From the NCBI RefSeq assembly GCF_029784135.1, contig NC_073745.1:159911335-159975334 (forward strand): a DNA stretch of 64,000 bases, read 5' to 3'. The notes beneath the pieces are model-generated. The model was not told where the DNA came from. It did not search any database and was given only the letters and a program-made list of their open reading frames with translations. A program made the translations under genes and the position numbers. Positions 1 to 10,942 of this stretch are shown here, piece after piece (the stretch's first letter is position 1; each line of letters begins with the position of its first letter). The stretch comes from Toxorhynchites rutilus septentrionalis. Taxonomy: Eukaryota > Arthropoda > Insecta > Diptera > Culicidae.

Positions 1-274
1 CTTCTTCTTCTTCTTCAATGGCACTAACGTTCCTAGAGGAACTTCGCCGTCTCAACGTAGTATTACTTGCGTCATTTTTATTAGTACTTAGTTGAGATTT
101 CTATGCCAAATGACACGCCTTGCAATGCATTCTGAGTGGCAAGCTCTAGAATACGCATGATCACAGTGCAAGTCGGAGGAAATTTCTTTGACGAAAAATT
201 CCCCCGACCAGAACGGGAATCGAACCCGAACACCATCATGTTAGTTATGACGCTAACCACTCGGCCACGGGAGC
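1..274 (-). mobile_element. tRNA-derived SINE (family 'SINE-A', copy 1)
   Basis: Read on the minus strand, this begins with a tRNA-like head containing an A box (TGGCCGAGTGG) and a B box (GGTTCGATTCC), the internal RNA polymerase III promoter of tRNA genes. A ~200-bp unrelated body and a (GAA)n tail follow; the tail appears as the CTT run at the window edge. The same head, body and tail recur on the plus strand at 13084-13361, which defines the family. The head most resembles tRNA-Ser or tRNA-Leu, but the anticodon arm does not fold as a functional tRNA. SINEs make no protein and depend on a LINE for mobilisation; the partner is not identifiable here. The tail may continue outside the window. 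Confidence 0.85.
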
Positions 275-280
275 TAAAAT

Positions 281-2705
281 ACTTTCTGCAGTCCGTCGTT
301 AATGACAAAAATGAGATGGAGGGTATGCGAAGGATACACCCACAGTGATCATCAAGCCATCCGTTATACCATTGGCCAACGACACTCCGTGGCAGTACGG
401 ATAACTAGGACATGCCCACGCAGGTGGAAGACAAAAATCTTTGACAAGGATCTTTTCATCGAAGCACTACGCGTGGAGAGTGGCGCCTTGAACATGAACG
501 CGGATGAACTGACGGAAACGCTAGCTAAAGCATGCGATATAACAATGCCAAGAAAAAGGGAACCCAGGTATAAGCGACCTCCAGTCTACTGGTGGAGTGA
601 GACACTTGGCGTGCTTCGGGCCAACTGCCTCAACGCCAGAAGACGCTTCCAACGGTCAAGCATAGACACCAGAGAAGAGCGGAGAGTAGAATTTAGAGAG
701 GCTAGATCCACTCTTAAACGGGCGATTAAGCGGAGCAAATCTAATTGCTTCAGGAAGTTATGTCGGGACGTGGACGTCAATCCATGGGGCAATGCTTACC
801 GAGTGGTGATGGCGAAGCTCAGGGGCCCAACGATACCTTCCGAAATGTGTCCCGAAAAATTAAAAACTATCGTGGAAGGGTTATTTCCGCAGCACGACCC
901 AACGACCTAGCCACCCATGCCATATGGAGAGGATGAGGATAACATCGAACGCAGAGAGGTGACGAACGACGAGCTAGTTGCAGCTATGAAACGCCTCAAA
1001 ACGAAGAAAGCGCCTGGCCCAGATGGAATCCCCAACGTAGCTTTAAAAGCGGCAGTCCTAGCATTCCCTGATATGTTCAGGACAGCAATGCAGAAGTGTC
1101 TAAACGAATGCTACATTCCGGATCGATGGAAGGTACAAAAGCTAGTACTACTGCCCAAACCAGGAAAGACGCCGGGTGACCCAGCATCGTATAGACCCAT
1201 ATGCCTGTTGGACACTCTGGGGAAACTTTTGGAGAGAATCATCCTCAATAGGCTGACGGAATGCACGGAGGGAGTTCGTGGACTGTCCGATAGTCAATTC
1301 GGATTTCGGAAAGGTAGATGCCATTCGCATAGTGGTCGAAAGAGCAAACAGAGCATCCAAACAGAAGCTCAGAGGAAATCGATACTGCGCAGTGATAACG
1401 ATCGACGTTAAGAACGCGTTCAATAGTGCGAGCTGGGAGGCCATCGCGACTGCGCTCCACACGATGAGAGTCCCTGAATACCTGTGTAGAACACTGAGAA
1501 GCTACTTCGAGAACCGTGTGCTGGTGTACGAGACAAACACGGGCCAGGCGCGGATTAAAACTAAGGCTGGAGTTCCGCAGGGCTCTATCCTGGGTCCATC
1601 GCTCTGGAACAGCATGTACGATGGCGTACTAAAACTGAATCTGCCCAGAGGTGTGGAGATCATTGGCTTCGCGGATGACATTGTTATTCTCGTGACCGGA
1701 GAATCCTTGGAACGGGTCGAAATGCTCGCGACCGAATCGATAGACATGATCGGAAGGTGGATGCAAAGTGTGAAACTGCAGATAGCCCACCACAAGACGG
1801 AAATGTTGATTGTCAGCAACCGCAGGGCGGTGCAACGTGCAGAAATCACCATCGGAGAGCACTTGATAACTTCGAAGCGAGATTTGAAATACCTGGGGGT
1901 GCAGATCGATGATCGACTGAACTTCAACAGTCACGTCGACTACGCTTGTAAAAAAGCAACGAAGACAATCAATGCACTGACACGAATCATGCCCAACAAC
2001 TTTGGCCCAAGCAGCAGCAAGAGGCACCTTTTGGCTAGTGTCTCCTCATCGACATTACGATACGGGGGTCCAGCCTGGATCGCGGCGTTAGAAACTCAGC
2101 GGAACACGAGGAGGCTGAATACGTACCGGCTCATGGCGATGCGCGTCGCGAGTGCGTACAGAACCATATCAACAGAAGCGGTCTGCGTCATAGCTAGGCT
2201 AGTCCCTATCAACATCATCTTGGCGGAAGACAGCGAGTGCTATATGAGGAGGGGAACCAGAGGAATCCGGAAGCTAATGAGGGCAGAGTCGATGGCTAGG
2301 TAGCAGCAAGAGTGGAGTGCGGCTCAAAACGGCAGATGGACGCACAGGCTCATACCGACACTAATGGGCTGGGTAAACAGGAAACATGGAGAGGTGAATT
2401 TTCACCTAACGCAGTTTCTGTCTGGGCATGGCTGCTTCAGGCAGTATCTGCACCGGTTTGGACATGCAAGATCGCCTCTTTGTCCGGAGTGTGGAGATGT
2501 GGAGGAAACACCGGAACACGTCGTATTTGTATGTCCAAGATTCACCACAAGGCGCGAGGGGCTGCCTACCCTTCATGCTGGGAACATCGTAGAGGAAATG
2601 TGTCGTGACGAGGGCACCTGGAACGCAGTGAACAGTGCAATCGTCCACATCATGTCCGAGCTACAGCGGAAGTGGAGGGCCGACCAGCGTGCGGATAACG
2701 CCTGA
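281..2705 (+). pseudogene. R1-clade ORF2 (endonuclease end, RT, C-terminal CCHC) pseudogene
   Basis: The translation opens with the SDH motif that ends the APE-type endonuclease. Next come an R1-type linker (PVYWW, NPWGNAYRVVMAKLRGP), RT blocks SYRPICLLDTLGKLLE, QFGFRKGR, AVITIDVKNAFNSASW, AGVPQGSILGP and the catalytic GFADDIVIL, then a CPEC...H...C finger near 2490-2535. Breaks are an in-frame TAG at 908-910, a frameshift near 1311-1320 where residues after FRKGR are missing, and an in-frame TAG at 2301-2303. The element is therefore dead. When intact, such a protein nicks the target DNA and copies its own RNA onto the nick. The R1 call rests on the linker, RT order and lack of RNase H; a phylogeny was not run. 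Confidence 0.87.
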
Positions 2706-2763
2706 CTATAAAAGATGGACCACAGTGAGATCTAAAGCACCTGAGTACCCCACGAGAGCGGCC

Positions 2764-3265
2764 GTGACGGAGTGCGCGTTATGTTGGAGGGCACTACCTA
2801 ATCGGCGCTCCGCTGGGAAGAGAAATCCTGCGAGGGTGACTGTGACGGGGCGCGCGTTACGTTGGAGGGCGCTTCCTAATCGGTTCACGTCTCGACAGGT
2901 GAGAAATCCCGCGAGGGTGGCTGTGACGGGTTGCACGTCAAGTTGGAGGGCAATTCCTAATCGGTACACGTCTCGACGGGTAAGCGGAATCTGGCAAGAA
3001 GGATTGACAAATTGCTGGCAATGCCTCATGGTGGATTGTAAAGAAGAATACTGCGAGGACTTCGACGAAGCGAGCGCCTAGGAAGGCGTCACCAAATCGG
3101 TGTGTGCCTCACGAGAGTTGCTGTGACGGAGTGCGCGTCATGTTGGAGGGCACTACCTAATCGGCGCTCCGTTGGGAAGAGAAATCCTGCGAAGGTGACT
3201 GTGACGGGGCGCGCGTTAAGTTGGAGGGCGCTTTCTAATCGGTGCACGTCTCGACGGGTAAATGG
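2764..3265 (+). repeat. 78-81 bp repeats in the R1-type 3' UTR
   Basis: Units start with GTGACGG at about 2764, 2842 and 2923, then again at 3123 and 3201 after a 120-bp spacer. Each contains GTTGGAGGGC followed by CCTAATCGG. The units alternate between two subtypes, one with CGCTCCG and one with CACGTCTCGAC. Two units recur in the inverted partial copy at 9.6-9.75 kb, so the repeats belong to the retrotransposon 3' UTR. Open frames crossing this stretch are a by-product of the repeat. Confidence 0.8.
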
Positions 3266-3550
3266 ATGCCTGCAAAATGGTCATGAGCGCAGTGGAGAGC
3301 AACGAATGGTGAATAAGAATATAGAGAAAAAGGGAAGGATCAACGCTAGCTTGCGTTGAAAACTCGTGAAGTGCATGAGCACAGCCGCCCCCTGAAGTAG
3401 TCGCCTAGATGTGGTCCCGGGGGGAATGCGGCTACGAGTAGAGGGCTTGGTTTTTGTGGGTGCGATCCCCACTTGACGTCTGGGTTATCCCTTCCCAGAT
3501 AAGGCTGGAAGAGCGTTCCTCACCTCTATAAAAAAAAAAAAAAAAACGGG

Positions 3551-3585
3551 AGCTAAAATGCTTATTGAGCCTAAATAAAAAAAAA
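3551..3585 (+). repeat. 3'-end scrap of the second SINE family
   Basis: The sequence AGCTAAAATGC...GAGCC, then TAAATAAA, resembles the 3' end of the 485-bp SINE at 51174-51658, which has AGCTAAAAATGCC, GAGCC and TTAAATAAATAAA. If real, SINE-A copy 1 landed near the 3' end of an older SINE and the R1-type element then landed at that junction. The match is short. Confidence 0.4.
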
Positions 3586-3597
3586 GACCAATACCTT

Positions 3598-4875
3598 CAA
3601 ACATTCACGTTTTCTTACTAAGCGCAAGTTCATGAGTCCAATCGCAGAACTGTTCATTGATTGATCTTCTAATCACCCCGTTAAATTTACCTTTACTAAC
3701 AAAATCCTAGTACTTCTACCAAAACTCATCATTATAATATCAGATTATTTTCAGACACAATTCTCGTTCAAGATTTTTCAACCACTTGCAAATAACATGT
3801 TTCTCCGTTACATGGAATAAATGTTTAATACAGAAAATATGATAGAATAAAGACAGACCCCTCCCCCCTTCTCTCCTTAGAGAGAGGAGAGGATTGTCTA
3901 TTCACCATAGAAACGTTTCGTGCCCCCTAAAATCTTCACATGCCAAATTTGGCTCCATTTGCTTGATTAGTTTTCGAGTTATGCAGTAATTTGTTTTTCG
4001 TTTGTATGGCAGACCACCCTAAGAGAGGGGGGAGAAGTGTCGAACCACCATAGAAACATTTATTGTATCCTAAACCCTCCACATGCCAAATTTTATTCCT
4101 TTTGCTTGATTAGTTCTCGAGTTATGCAGAAATTTTTGTTTCATTTGTATGGGAAACTCCCTAGAGAGGGGGAAGGAGTGTCGAGCCACCTTAGAAATGT
4201 TTCTTCCCTATAAAACCTTCACATGCCAAATTTAGTTCCGTTTGCTTGATTAGTTCTTGAATTATGCGGAAATGTATGCTTCATGTGTATGGCAGCTCAC
4301 CTCCCCCCATCAGAGAGACGGGAGGAGTGTCTATTCGTCATAGAAACGTTTTGTGTCCCCTAAAACTTTCGCATGCCGAACTTGGTATTTTCTTGATTAG
4401 TTTTCGAGTCATGCAAAAATTTGTGTTTCATTTGTATGGCAGCTCCCCCTTAGAGAGGGTGTGGAGTGTCTAACCACCGTGAAAACATTTATTGCGCCCT
4501 AAAACCTCCATATACCGAATTTGGTTTCGTTTGCTTGATTAATTCTCGAGTAATGTAGAAATTTGTGTTTCATTTGTATGACAGCCCCCCTAAGAGAGGG
4601 GGGAGGAGTATCTAACCACCATAGAATCGTTTATTGCAGACTAAAACCTCCATATGCCTAATTTGGTTTCAATTGCGTGATTAACTCGCGAGTAACGTAG
4701 AAATTTGTGTTTTATTTGTAATGTCCCCCCCGTAGAGAGGGGGAGGAGTATCTAACCACCATAGAATCATTTATTGCACCCTAAAACCTCCACATGCCTA
4801 ATTTCGTTTAATTTGCTTGATTAATTCTCGAGTAATGTAGAAATTTGTGTTTCATTTGTATGGCAGCCACTATTC
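3598..4875. repeat. ~140-bp tandem minisatellite array with unique head
   Basis: A ~270-bp head (3598-3870) is followed by about seven diverged monomers. The marker GCTTGATTA recurs near 3961, 4104, 4244, 4392, 4533, 4675 and 4815, so the period is 140-148 bp. Each monomer carries CATTTGTATGGCAG, a purine-rich GAGAGGGGGGAGGAG block, ACATGCCAAATTTGG and CGAGTTATGCAGAAATTTG. The same head plus about 1.5 monomers occurs at 36440-37030, and one inverted monomer at 10105-10310. This is a dispersed repeat with variable monomer number; there is no coding potential. Confidence 0.8.
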
Positions 4876-6829
4876 TTAGCATATATTACACAAGAAAGTA
4901 AGATAAAGTTTTCTGGAGTCCGAATTAGTCTGAGTGAATTCAGGTGTTTCAGTTTATTTGTTCAATTCAACAATCAATAGCAAAATATAGTTCAAAAAAC
5001 CGTAAAATAGGATTTCGTAGTTGAATACCCCTATGTCACATTAAGTAACGCAACCTCGACCCCCTCCTCCCGACACGTTACGTAATTTGTGCACAACGCC
5101 TTGGGAATTCGATGTTCCTTAGCAAAATTAATGTCACAAAATTTACAGCCAGTCCTGTTTATTTTAGTAGAAATTTCATGAAATACACACACGGCGACTT
5201 TGAAACCACTATCGAAAGCAGCATAAAATTAAAGTCACCGACGCAAATATTCTCTGCATTCCGAGCGCGATAGGTGAATTAATCGTCCAGTTTATATTGC
5301 AATCGTGCCCCATTCAATGTCTTGAAGGTAAAGATTTTTTCCCCGCCTTGCAGTTGACAAGTTTTAGTCGCAGAAGTTTTTCTGTCGCAGTTGCAAAAGT
5401 TTTGGTTGGGAACGAACGCACAATGCGCCAAACGGAAACCTCCGCAGCATCGCTCTTACATCTGCGAATACTACACGCGTTTCTGCACGAGGTACGAGGT
5501 CAACCAGCTAAGCCATCAAAGCAAGAACGAAAAATATATATTACAGTGTTCGGATTGCGAAGTAGCGAGAAACACAACTTTGGCCGTATTTTAAAAATCT
5601 TATTAGATTCAATTTTGTTTAGTATAAGAAGTTGATATATAATAATAATTTGTTTAGTCTGAACGCGGCAAACGTCGGATGCACAAGTGATATTATGTGA
5701 GTTTGAGTTTTGAGTTTTTTTTTTTACATTTCTTCTCATATGATTTGAAGCAACCGTTTACGAAGATAGCAGAGACAAAGTTTAACGAAATTTTATTCGC
5801 CGAGAATTCCCGGAATAAGTGAATCTTGTGATGTGAAGCTGAGAAACGAAAATATGGGTGTGATTATAATGCAGTGTGGCTTCATTTGGTTTGGCTCGAT
5901 CGCGGATTTACATTTTTTTTTGTTTTCACTTAGCATTTTCATCTTTTGTACATATTAAGTGTCCATCGTGATATGATTGCATGTTCGTTGTGAACTTTAC
6001 GGATAAGGACGAGTTCGAAATTCCAACATCCAAACGAAATTGCTTCACCAGTTATCAGAAGTTTTCGAAGTATTTGTCGGAATAACAATGCGCTGTGCGA
6101 AAATCGGTTCTATTCGAGTGTATGTCCGCAGATTTGCAAAAGTTCTTTTGTAGATGCAAACTGTTCAACAACGAAAATACTACCAAGAGGGAAAAAGAAC
6201 GAAGATAGTGGCGAAACTTGGTCGTTCAAATAAAGTTTGGCCTGATTGAGGATGTGGCTCCCGTGACCAAGTGGTTCACGGCATCATTGATAATCACACG
6301 AATCGTGAAGGTTGAGTGATTTTTCCAATTGGGAATTTTCATCGCTTCTATCGATGCAGACACAGTTAGTGATTCAGGAATACCAACCAAGTATCAATAT
6401 CGGTTTGAGAAGGCGATAGCGTAGTGCAGTTTTACGAGAAAAAAAATATGTTTGTGTTCTATTAGTTAAAGTGTGTACAGATAGTTTGTAGAGTGCTTGC
6501 AGATATGCTTTGGATTTTCGTCATTGATTAATATTTAACCATCAGCAACGAGGAATATTCTATAACGATGAATGCATCTTTATCTTGCTTGGCAAATTAT
6601 GTACAACAGTGAATTTTCAGCATGAGATTCGTGGAAAGTATTTGTTGTGGAAAGTCAATAATGCAGTTTTCGCACAAGTTTCTTATTCATGTACAGGGAA
6701 GGAGTAGCAAAATAATGCGATCGTTTCATTCTTTCCAGTTCGTTTAACAGCACGAACATAGCCGGTATTGACATACCAATAGAACGTAAATTAAATCTTC
6801 TCCTTGACATGCAGGAAAAACGACATTCT
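4876..6829. other. No recognisable gene (about 2 kb)
   Basis: AT-rich sequence without a convincing gene or known repeat. The longest frames (5297-5635 and 5391-5594, plus strand) match no family I recognise and lack composition or motif support. A CCCCTCC/TTACGTAA-type fragment near 5040-5090 resembles common mosquito repeat text. The stretch could hold untranslated or intronic host sequence, but nothing here decides that. Confidence 0.4.
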
Positions 6830-7540
6830 AATAAGGCGCATTACGGAAAGCAAGAATTAATGAAAAACATGCACAATCGTCAGTAAAATGATTGTTGGCT
6901 TGTGCATTACATCACAAGCTCGGATTTACAAAAAAGCTATTAAATTGGTTTAAATCATACCTCAAAGAACGGAAACTTCGCGTTGCCATCGGTGATAACA
7001 GCTTCGAGGGTTTTTCTGCAGCTTCCGGTATCTATCAAGGGAGCCACCTCGGATCTCTGATACTTTTAATCCTCTTCAACGACATTGACATTAGAAGGAC
7101 CTCGTGTTTCATTTGGGGAAGATTTTTAAATTGTTGCCGTATCACTTCCGTAGCCGACTGCCGGGTTTTTCAACGATAGCTGGATATTGTAGCCGAATGG
7201 TGCGCCACGAGCTGTATGATCTTAAATCCATTGAAATGCTGGACTTCCTTCTCTAGGAAAGAAGAGCCGATAAAGAATACGTAGTCTCTGGCGTCCTTAT
7301 TCCACGAATTTTGGAGGTCACAGATCTTCGAGTGATATTATATTCAAAACTGTCGTTCAGAGAACATGTGTCGTACGTTGTAGATGAAGCGTTTAGAAAC
7401 TTGGGATTTGATATGGTGATTTCAAAAACCTTTACGGACGTATAGTGCCTCAAGTCTCCGTATTGCGTTCTTGTTCGGCCAATTCTTGAATACTGCATTT
7501 CATCTGCAGTATTATATACTATTTCTATTAATTTATTGCT
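6830..7540 (+). pseudogene. CR1/L2-like non-LTR reverse transcriptase relic
   Basis: The translation contains LHHKLGFTKKLLNWFKSYL, then SGIYQGSHLGSL...LFNDI, a decayed form of the GVPQGSHLGPLLF block of CR1/L2/jockey-type RTs. Downstream, in shifted frames, are VAEWCATSCMILNPLKC and a block similar to the 'LGV.ldsKLsF..H' region, then VRPILEYCISS. The YADD catalytic box is not preserved. Several frameshifts and stops separate these blocks, so this is an old, dead fragment lacking endonuclease and a recognisable 3' end. The clade assignment is provisional. Confidence 0.65.
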
Positions 7541-8095
7541 TTAAGTTACCTCAACTCGAATCCCAGTGATAGTTAACAATCCAGGGGCGAACTGTAGAAC
7601 AACGAAAAAGGATTTGAAACCTGGATCAAGAATAGATGCTTAACTCCCACTACCGAAAAATTACATCCGGTTGCCCATCATCGGCATTCGCGTTTGATTT
7701 GATTAATAGTTTAACATCATTAATATTTTCTAGTAAAACTCAAGGAGTGCCGGTCTAACCTCATGTTCTCCTATCTTTATTTTCCTTCTGCGATCGAGAC
7801 TTCAATGATTGTCATTTGAGTGAGAAACGAATGTTTTGATTTATATGAGTGTTCAATTAACATTGAACCACAGAGACATTTATGCGCTCAAGTGAAAATT
7901 TTCAATCACCATCTAATGTGATTCCGAGATACAAATGGGAGAATACAAATTTCTCTGAGAATTCTCGTTGACGGCATAATAGATTCGTCTTCCAATTGAG
8001 GGGCTCAGAAGGATAGGGGTTTAGGGGAACCGCGAGTAATACGGACCGTTGGGGTAATATGGAAAGGTGGTTGATTTGTATACAGCCAGTTTCTT
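7541..8095. other. No gene seen
   Basis: AT-rich sequence without frames or motifs I can assign. It lies between the RT relic and the ACGCGG array. Confidence 0.4.
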
Positions 8096-8275
8096 TTTAC
8101 GCGGTTTTTTTGCGCGGTTTTTTTACGAGGTTTTTTTACGCGAATTTTCCAATTAACGCGGTTTTTCTTAACGCGGATTTTCGAATTAACGCGGTTTTTT
8201 TACGCGGATTTTCCAATTAACGCGGTTTTTTTACGAGGTACGTATCCCCCGCGTAAAAAAAACCTGGGTGTACTT
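8096..8275. repeat. ACGCGG-motif tandem array
   Basis: Six or more copies of a ~27-bp unit built from TTAACGCGG, TTTTTTTACG and CGGATTTTCCAA end with CCCCCGCGTAAAAA in inverted sense. The same ACGCGG/CCGCGTAAAAA pairing forms the 88-bp MITE at 56511-56598 and its decayed relative at 56770-56905, so this is probably an expanded form of that MITE family. Confidence 0.7.
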
Positions 8276-9494
8276 ACAATTCGAATTTCAGATTTCTGTT
8301 GATTAGAACACCTTCTACATGTTATTCTTTAATATTTAAGCCACCCTATGGCAATGAATACTGATCAAAAGTGGAAAAGGCAAAACAAAAAAAATTGGAA
8401 TAATTGGACTGGTGGGATGAAACGGACAGTTGCCAGTGAGAGTGAGATGGACTGTGAAAAGTCTGTTTAATATGTTCCCATGGAATGACCTGCGTCTATA
8501 AATGGAAATCAAATCACCGAATGCGGAATGTTTAGAAGCTGACTGGAACCAAAAGCAAAATAGTTGAGGGTCTGTTCATTTATACTGCTGAAAAGAACGA
8601 TATCACTTCTAGGTGGAATCATTTAATCGGACATTCGGACATTATTCATCTCACGAGTGATAAACTTCTACTCTTCGTATATTACAAACCTGTCCATATT
8701 TTCACCCCACTACAAGGTCTTTCAGATTAAACGATCACTCAACAAATTTTAATAACTTCTACAAAAGTGAACCGAATGAACAAAATTCTTCATGCACAAC
8801 TCGATGCGGTTGAAAATCCGAGTTATTTCTTTTTTAAATTCCTCCAAAGCAACGGTCCTTCACCTATCCCATTAGAAGTAATCGACGACGAGAAATGTTG
8901 AAATTCTTACCATAAGAGGAGTTTTATTAAGGCTTCGGTTGCTCGAGTAATACGATTTCACTGAAAATACACGTTCTTGTAAATTGTACATCTTGACACT
9001 AAAAACCATCCGAACAGACTAAATGAGTAGCCGATTATTATCGTCACGATGTGAGGAATGCAGTGTTACCATCGACGGAGCAAAAAAAAAAGTAAGGAGT
9101 TATTTGATTTTTTTTTGCGTGAGCGTTTAATCTGAAAAAGCCTGTATATGCCCATATTACCTTCATCGGAAAAAAATTGTACTCTTTTGTCTATTTTAAT
9201 TTAAGTAAAAAACATTGAAAAACACCTTTTTGTAAAACATTTGACCGAATATTTCGAAACATAGTACATAGAATTGTAAGAAACTACATTCAACTTTTGG
9301 GATACATAAGTTTCCAAAGATACAATCGAAGTTCTTCTTAACATGTCCGTTTTACTCCCACTTCCTCTGCACCTAAAAGTAGGCTTTAGTACAGGCGTGG
9401 CTCAATATTTTCTTAGAAAGTTAATCGAAATTATTCTGAAAAGATTCAAAATCGATTAAACGGTTCAATGATTGAAAAGTTTTCCTTAAAAATA
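8276..9494. other. No gene seen
   Basis: No supported coding region. Short fragments such as 'AATACGG' and 'CGGACATTCGGACATT' look like decayed repeat text but cannot be assigned. Confidence 0.35.
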
Positions 9495-10068
9495 AGTTTT
9501 CGAGTTTTCAACGCTGACTAGCGTTGTCCTTCCCTTTTTCTCAATGTTTTTTTCTCTCTATTCGCTTTTCATTCCACTGCGCTTATGTCCTCTTCGCAGG
9601 CATCCATTTACCCGTCGAGACGTGTACCGATTAGGAATTGCCCTACAACTTGACGCGCAACCCGTTACAGTCACCCTCGCATGATTTCTCTTCCCCGCGG
9701 AGCGCCGATTAGGTAGTGCCCTCCAACATGACGCGCACTCCGTCACGGCGGCTCTCGGGGGGTACTATCCGGTACTACAGCCGTCTCAGTTGTTCATCTT
9801 TTATGGTCAGGCGTTATCCGCATGCTGGTCGGTCCTCCACTTCCGCTGTAGCTCGGACATGATATGTACGATTGCATTGTTTACTGCGTTCCTGGTGCCC
9901 TCGTCACGACATTCCCTCCACGACGTTCCCAGCATGAAGGGTAGGCAGCCCCTCGCGCACTGTGGTGAATCCGGGACATTCGAATACGATGTGTTCCGGT
10001 GTTTCCTCCACATCTCCACACTCCGCATAAAGAGGCGATCTTGCGTGTCCGAACCGGTGCAGATACTG
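9495..10068 (-). mobile_element. R1-clade retrotransposon 3' fragment (copy 2)
   Basis: Read on the minus strand, this gives the ORF2 C-terminus (SVEMWRKH..., then AVNNAIVHIMSELQRKWR and a stop), followed by two 3'-UTR repeat units and GAGAAAAAGGGAAGGA...CGTTGAAAACTCG. All of these align with 2490-3370 of copy 1. The last ~170 bp and the A-tail of copy 1 are missing, and the 5' end abuts a TCTG microsatellite, so it is truncated at both ends. The zinc-finger region is frameshifted. Confidence 0.8.
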
Positions 10069-10070
10069 CC

Positions 10071-10103
<33 letters not shown>

Positions 10104-10104
10104 G
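10069..10104. repeat. (TCTG)n microsatellite
   Basis: About nine TCTG units lie exactly between the truncated R1 fragment and an inverted minisatellite monomer. Confidence 0.9.
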
Positions 10105-10320
10105 ATTCTTATGGACTCGGAAACTACTGAACCGAACGACATGAAAATTGGTATGTAGGGGTTTTTGGGGTCGGGGAAGGTTCTAATGATAGTACGAGAC
10201 CCCTCCCCCCGCTCTAAGGGGGCTGCCATACAAATGAAACACAAATTTCTGTATTATACGAGAATTAATCAAGCAAACGAAACCAAATTTGGCATGTAGA
10301 AGTTTTAGGAAACAAGAAAC
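10105..10320 (-). repeat. Single inverted monomer of the ~140-bp minisatellite
   Basis: It carries the complement of the monomer landmarks seen at 3.9-4.9 kb: CTGCCATACAAATG, AAACACAAATTTCTG, CGAGAATTAATCAAGC and CCAAATTTGGCATGT. A leader with ATGGACTCGGAAACTAC precedes it. Confidence 0.7.
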
Positions 10321-10569
10321 ACTCCATATAATTATGATTTGCACTTATTTATTAAACGGTTTTATCTAGGTTAACCCGTTTGTATGTTTGTGACTTTGTA
10401 ACTTTGTCTGTAGCGCTGCACCACATTAATAGAAATTTAACCCCCTTCCTGTTGATCTGAAATTTGGAACACATCTTTATCTCTGATCTCATTATAAAAC
10501 TGAGTATTCTATGATCTTGAAAATCCAACATGGCGGCCGATACAAAATGGCGGGTTATGTACATATTTT

Positions 10570-10844
10570 CTCAAAATCCCGTTAATATGGGTTTTCCCAA
10601 AACCCCATCAATGTGGGTATCGAATGAAAGGGCCTGACCAGTAGAACACAATTATTTATGGAAAATGTAAATCAAAGATGGCGACCGCTACAAGATGGCG
10701 GATTACAAATTTTCTCAGAACCGCATCAATATCTATATCAAATGAAAGGGATTGACTATTAGAATTAAGTTATTTATGAAAAATGTAAATCCAAGATGGC
10801 GACCGCTACAGAATGGCGGATTACATATTTTCTCAGAACCCCAT

Positions 10845-10942
<98 letters not shown>

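Larger units (their letters stand above)
281..3545 (+). mobile_element. 5'-truncated R1-clade non-LTR retrotransposon
   Basis: The element is bounded by a direct duplication ACGGGAGCTAAAAT at 267-280 and 3546-3559. Its first A on the right merges with the poly(A) tail, so the duplication is 13-14 bp, a length typical of R1-clade insertions. The body starts inside the endonuclease domain, runs through reverse transcriptase and a C-terminal zinc-finger-like region, and ends with a repeat-bearing 3' UTR and A-tail. ORF1 and most of the endonuclease are absent, as expected from incomplete target-primed reverse transcription. The target is the 5' edge of the SINE just upstream, not 28S rDNA where classical R1 inserts. 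Confidence 0.88.

Noticed and set aside
2635..3359. Open frames of 85-148 codons with repeated CWRALPNR
   Set aside because: They lie in the tandem repeats of the R1-type 3' UTR; the repetition comes from DNA repeats, not protein selection.
5297..5635. 112-codon plus frame as a gene
   Set aside because: No domain, an overlapping alternative frame, and AT-rich composition like the noncoding flanks.
6248..6300. Possible third tRNA-like head (CCCGTGACCAAGTGGTTCACGG)
   Set aside because: Resembles an A box only; no B box or SINE body follows.
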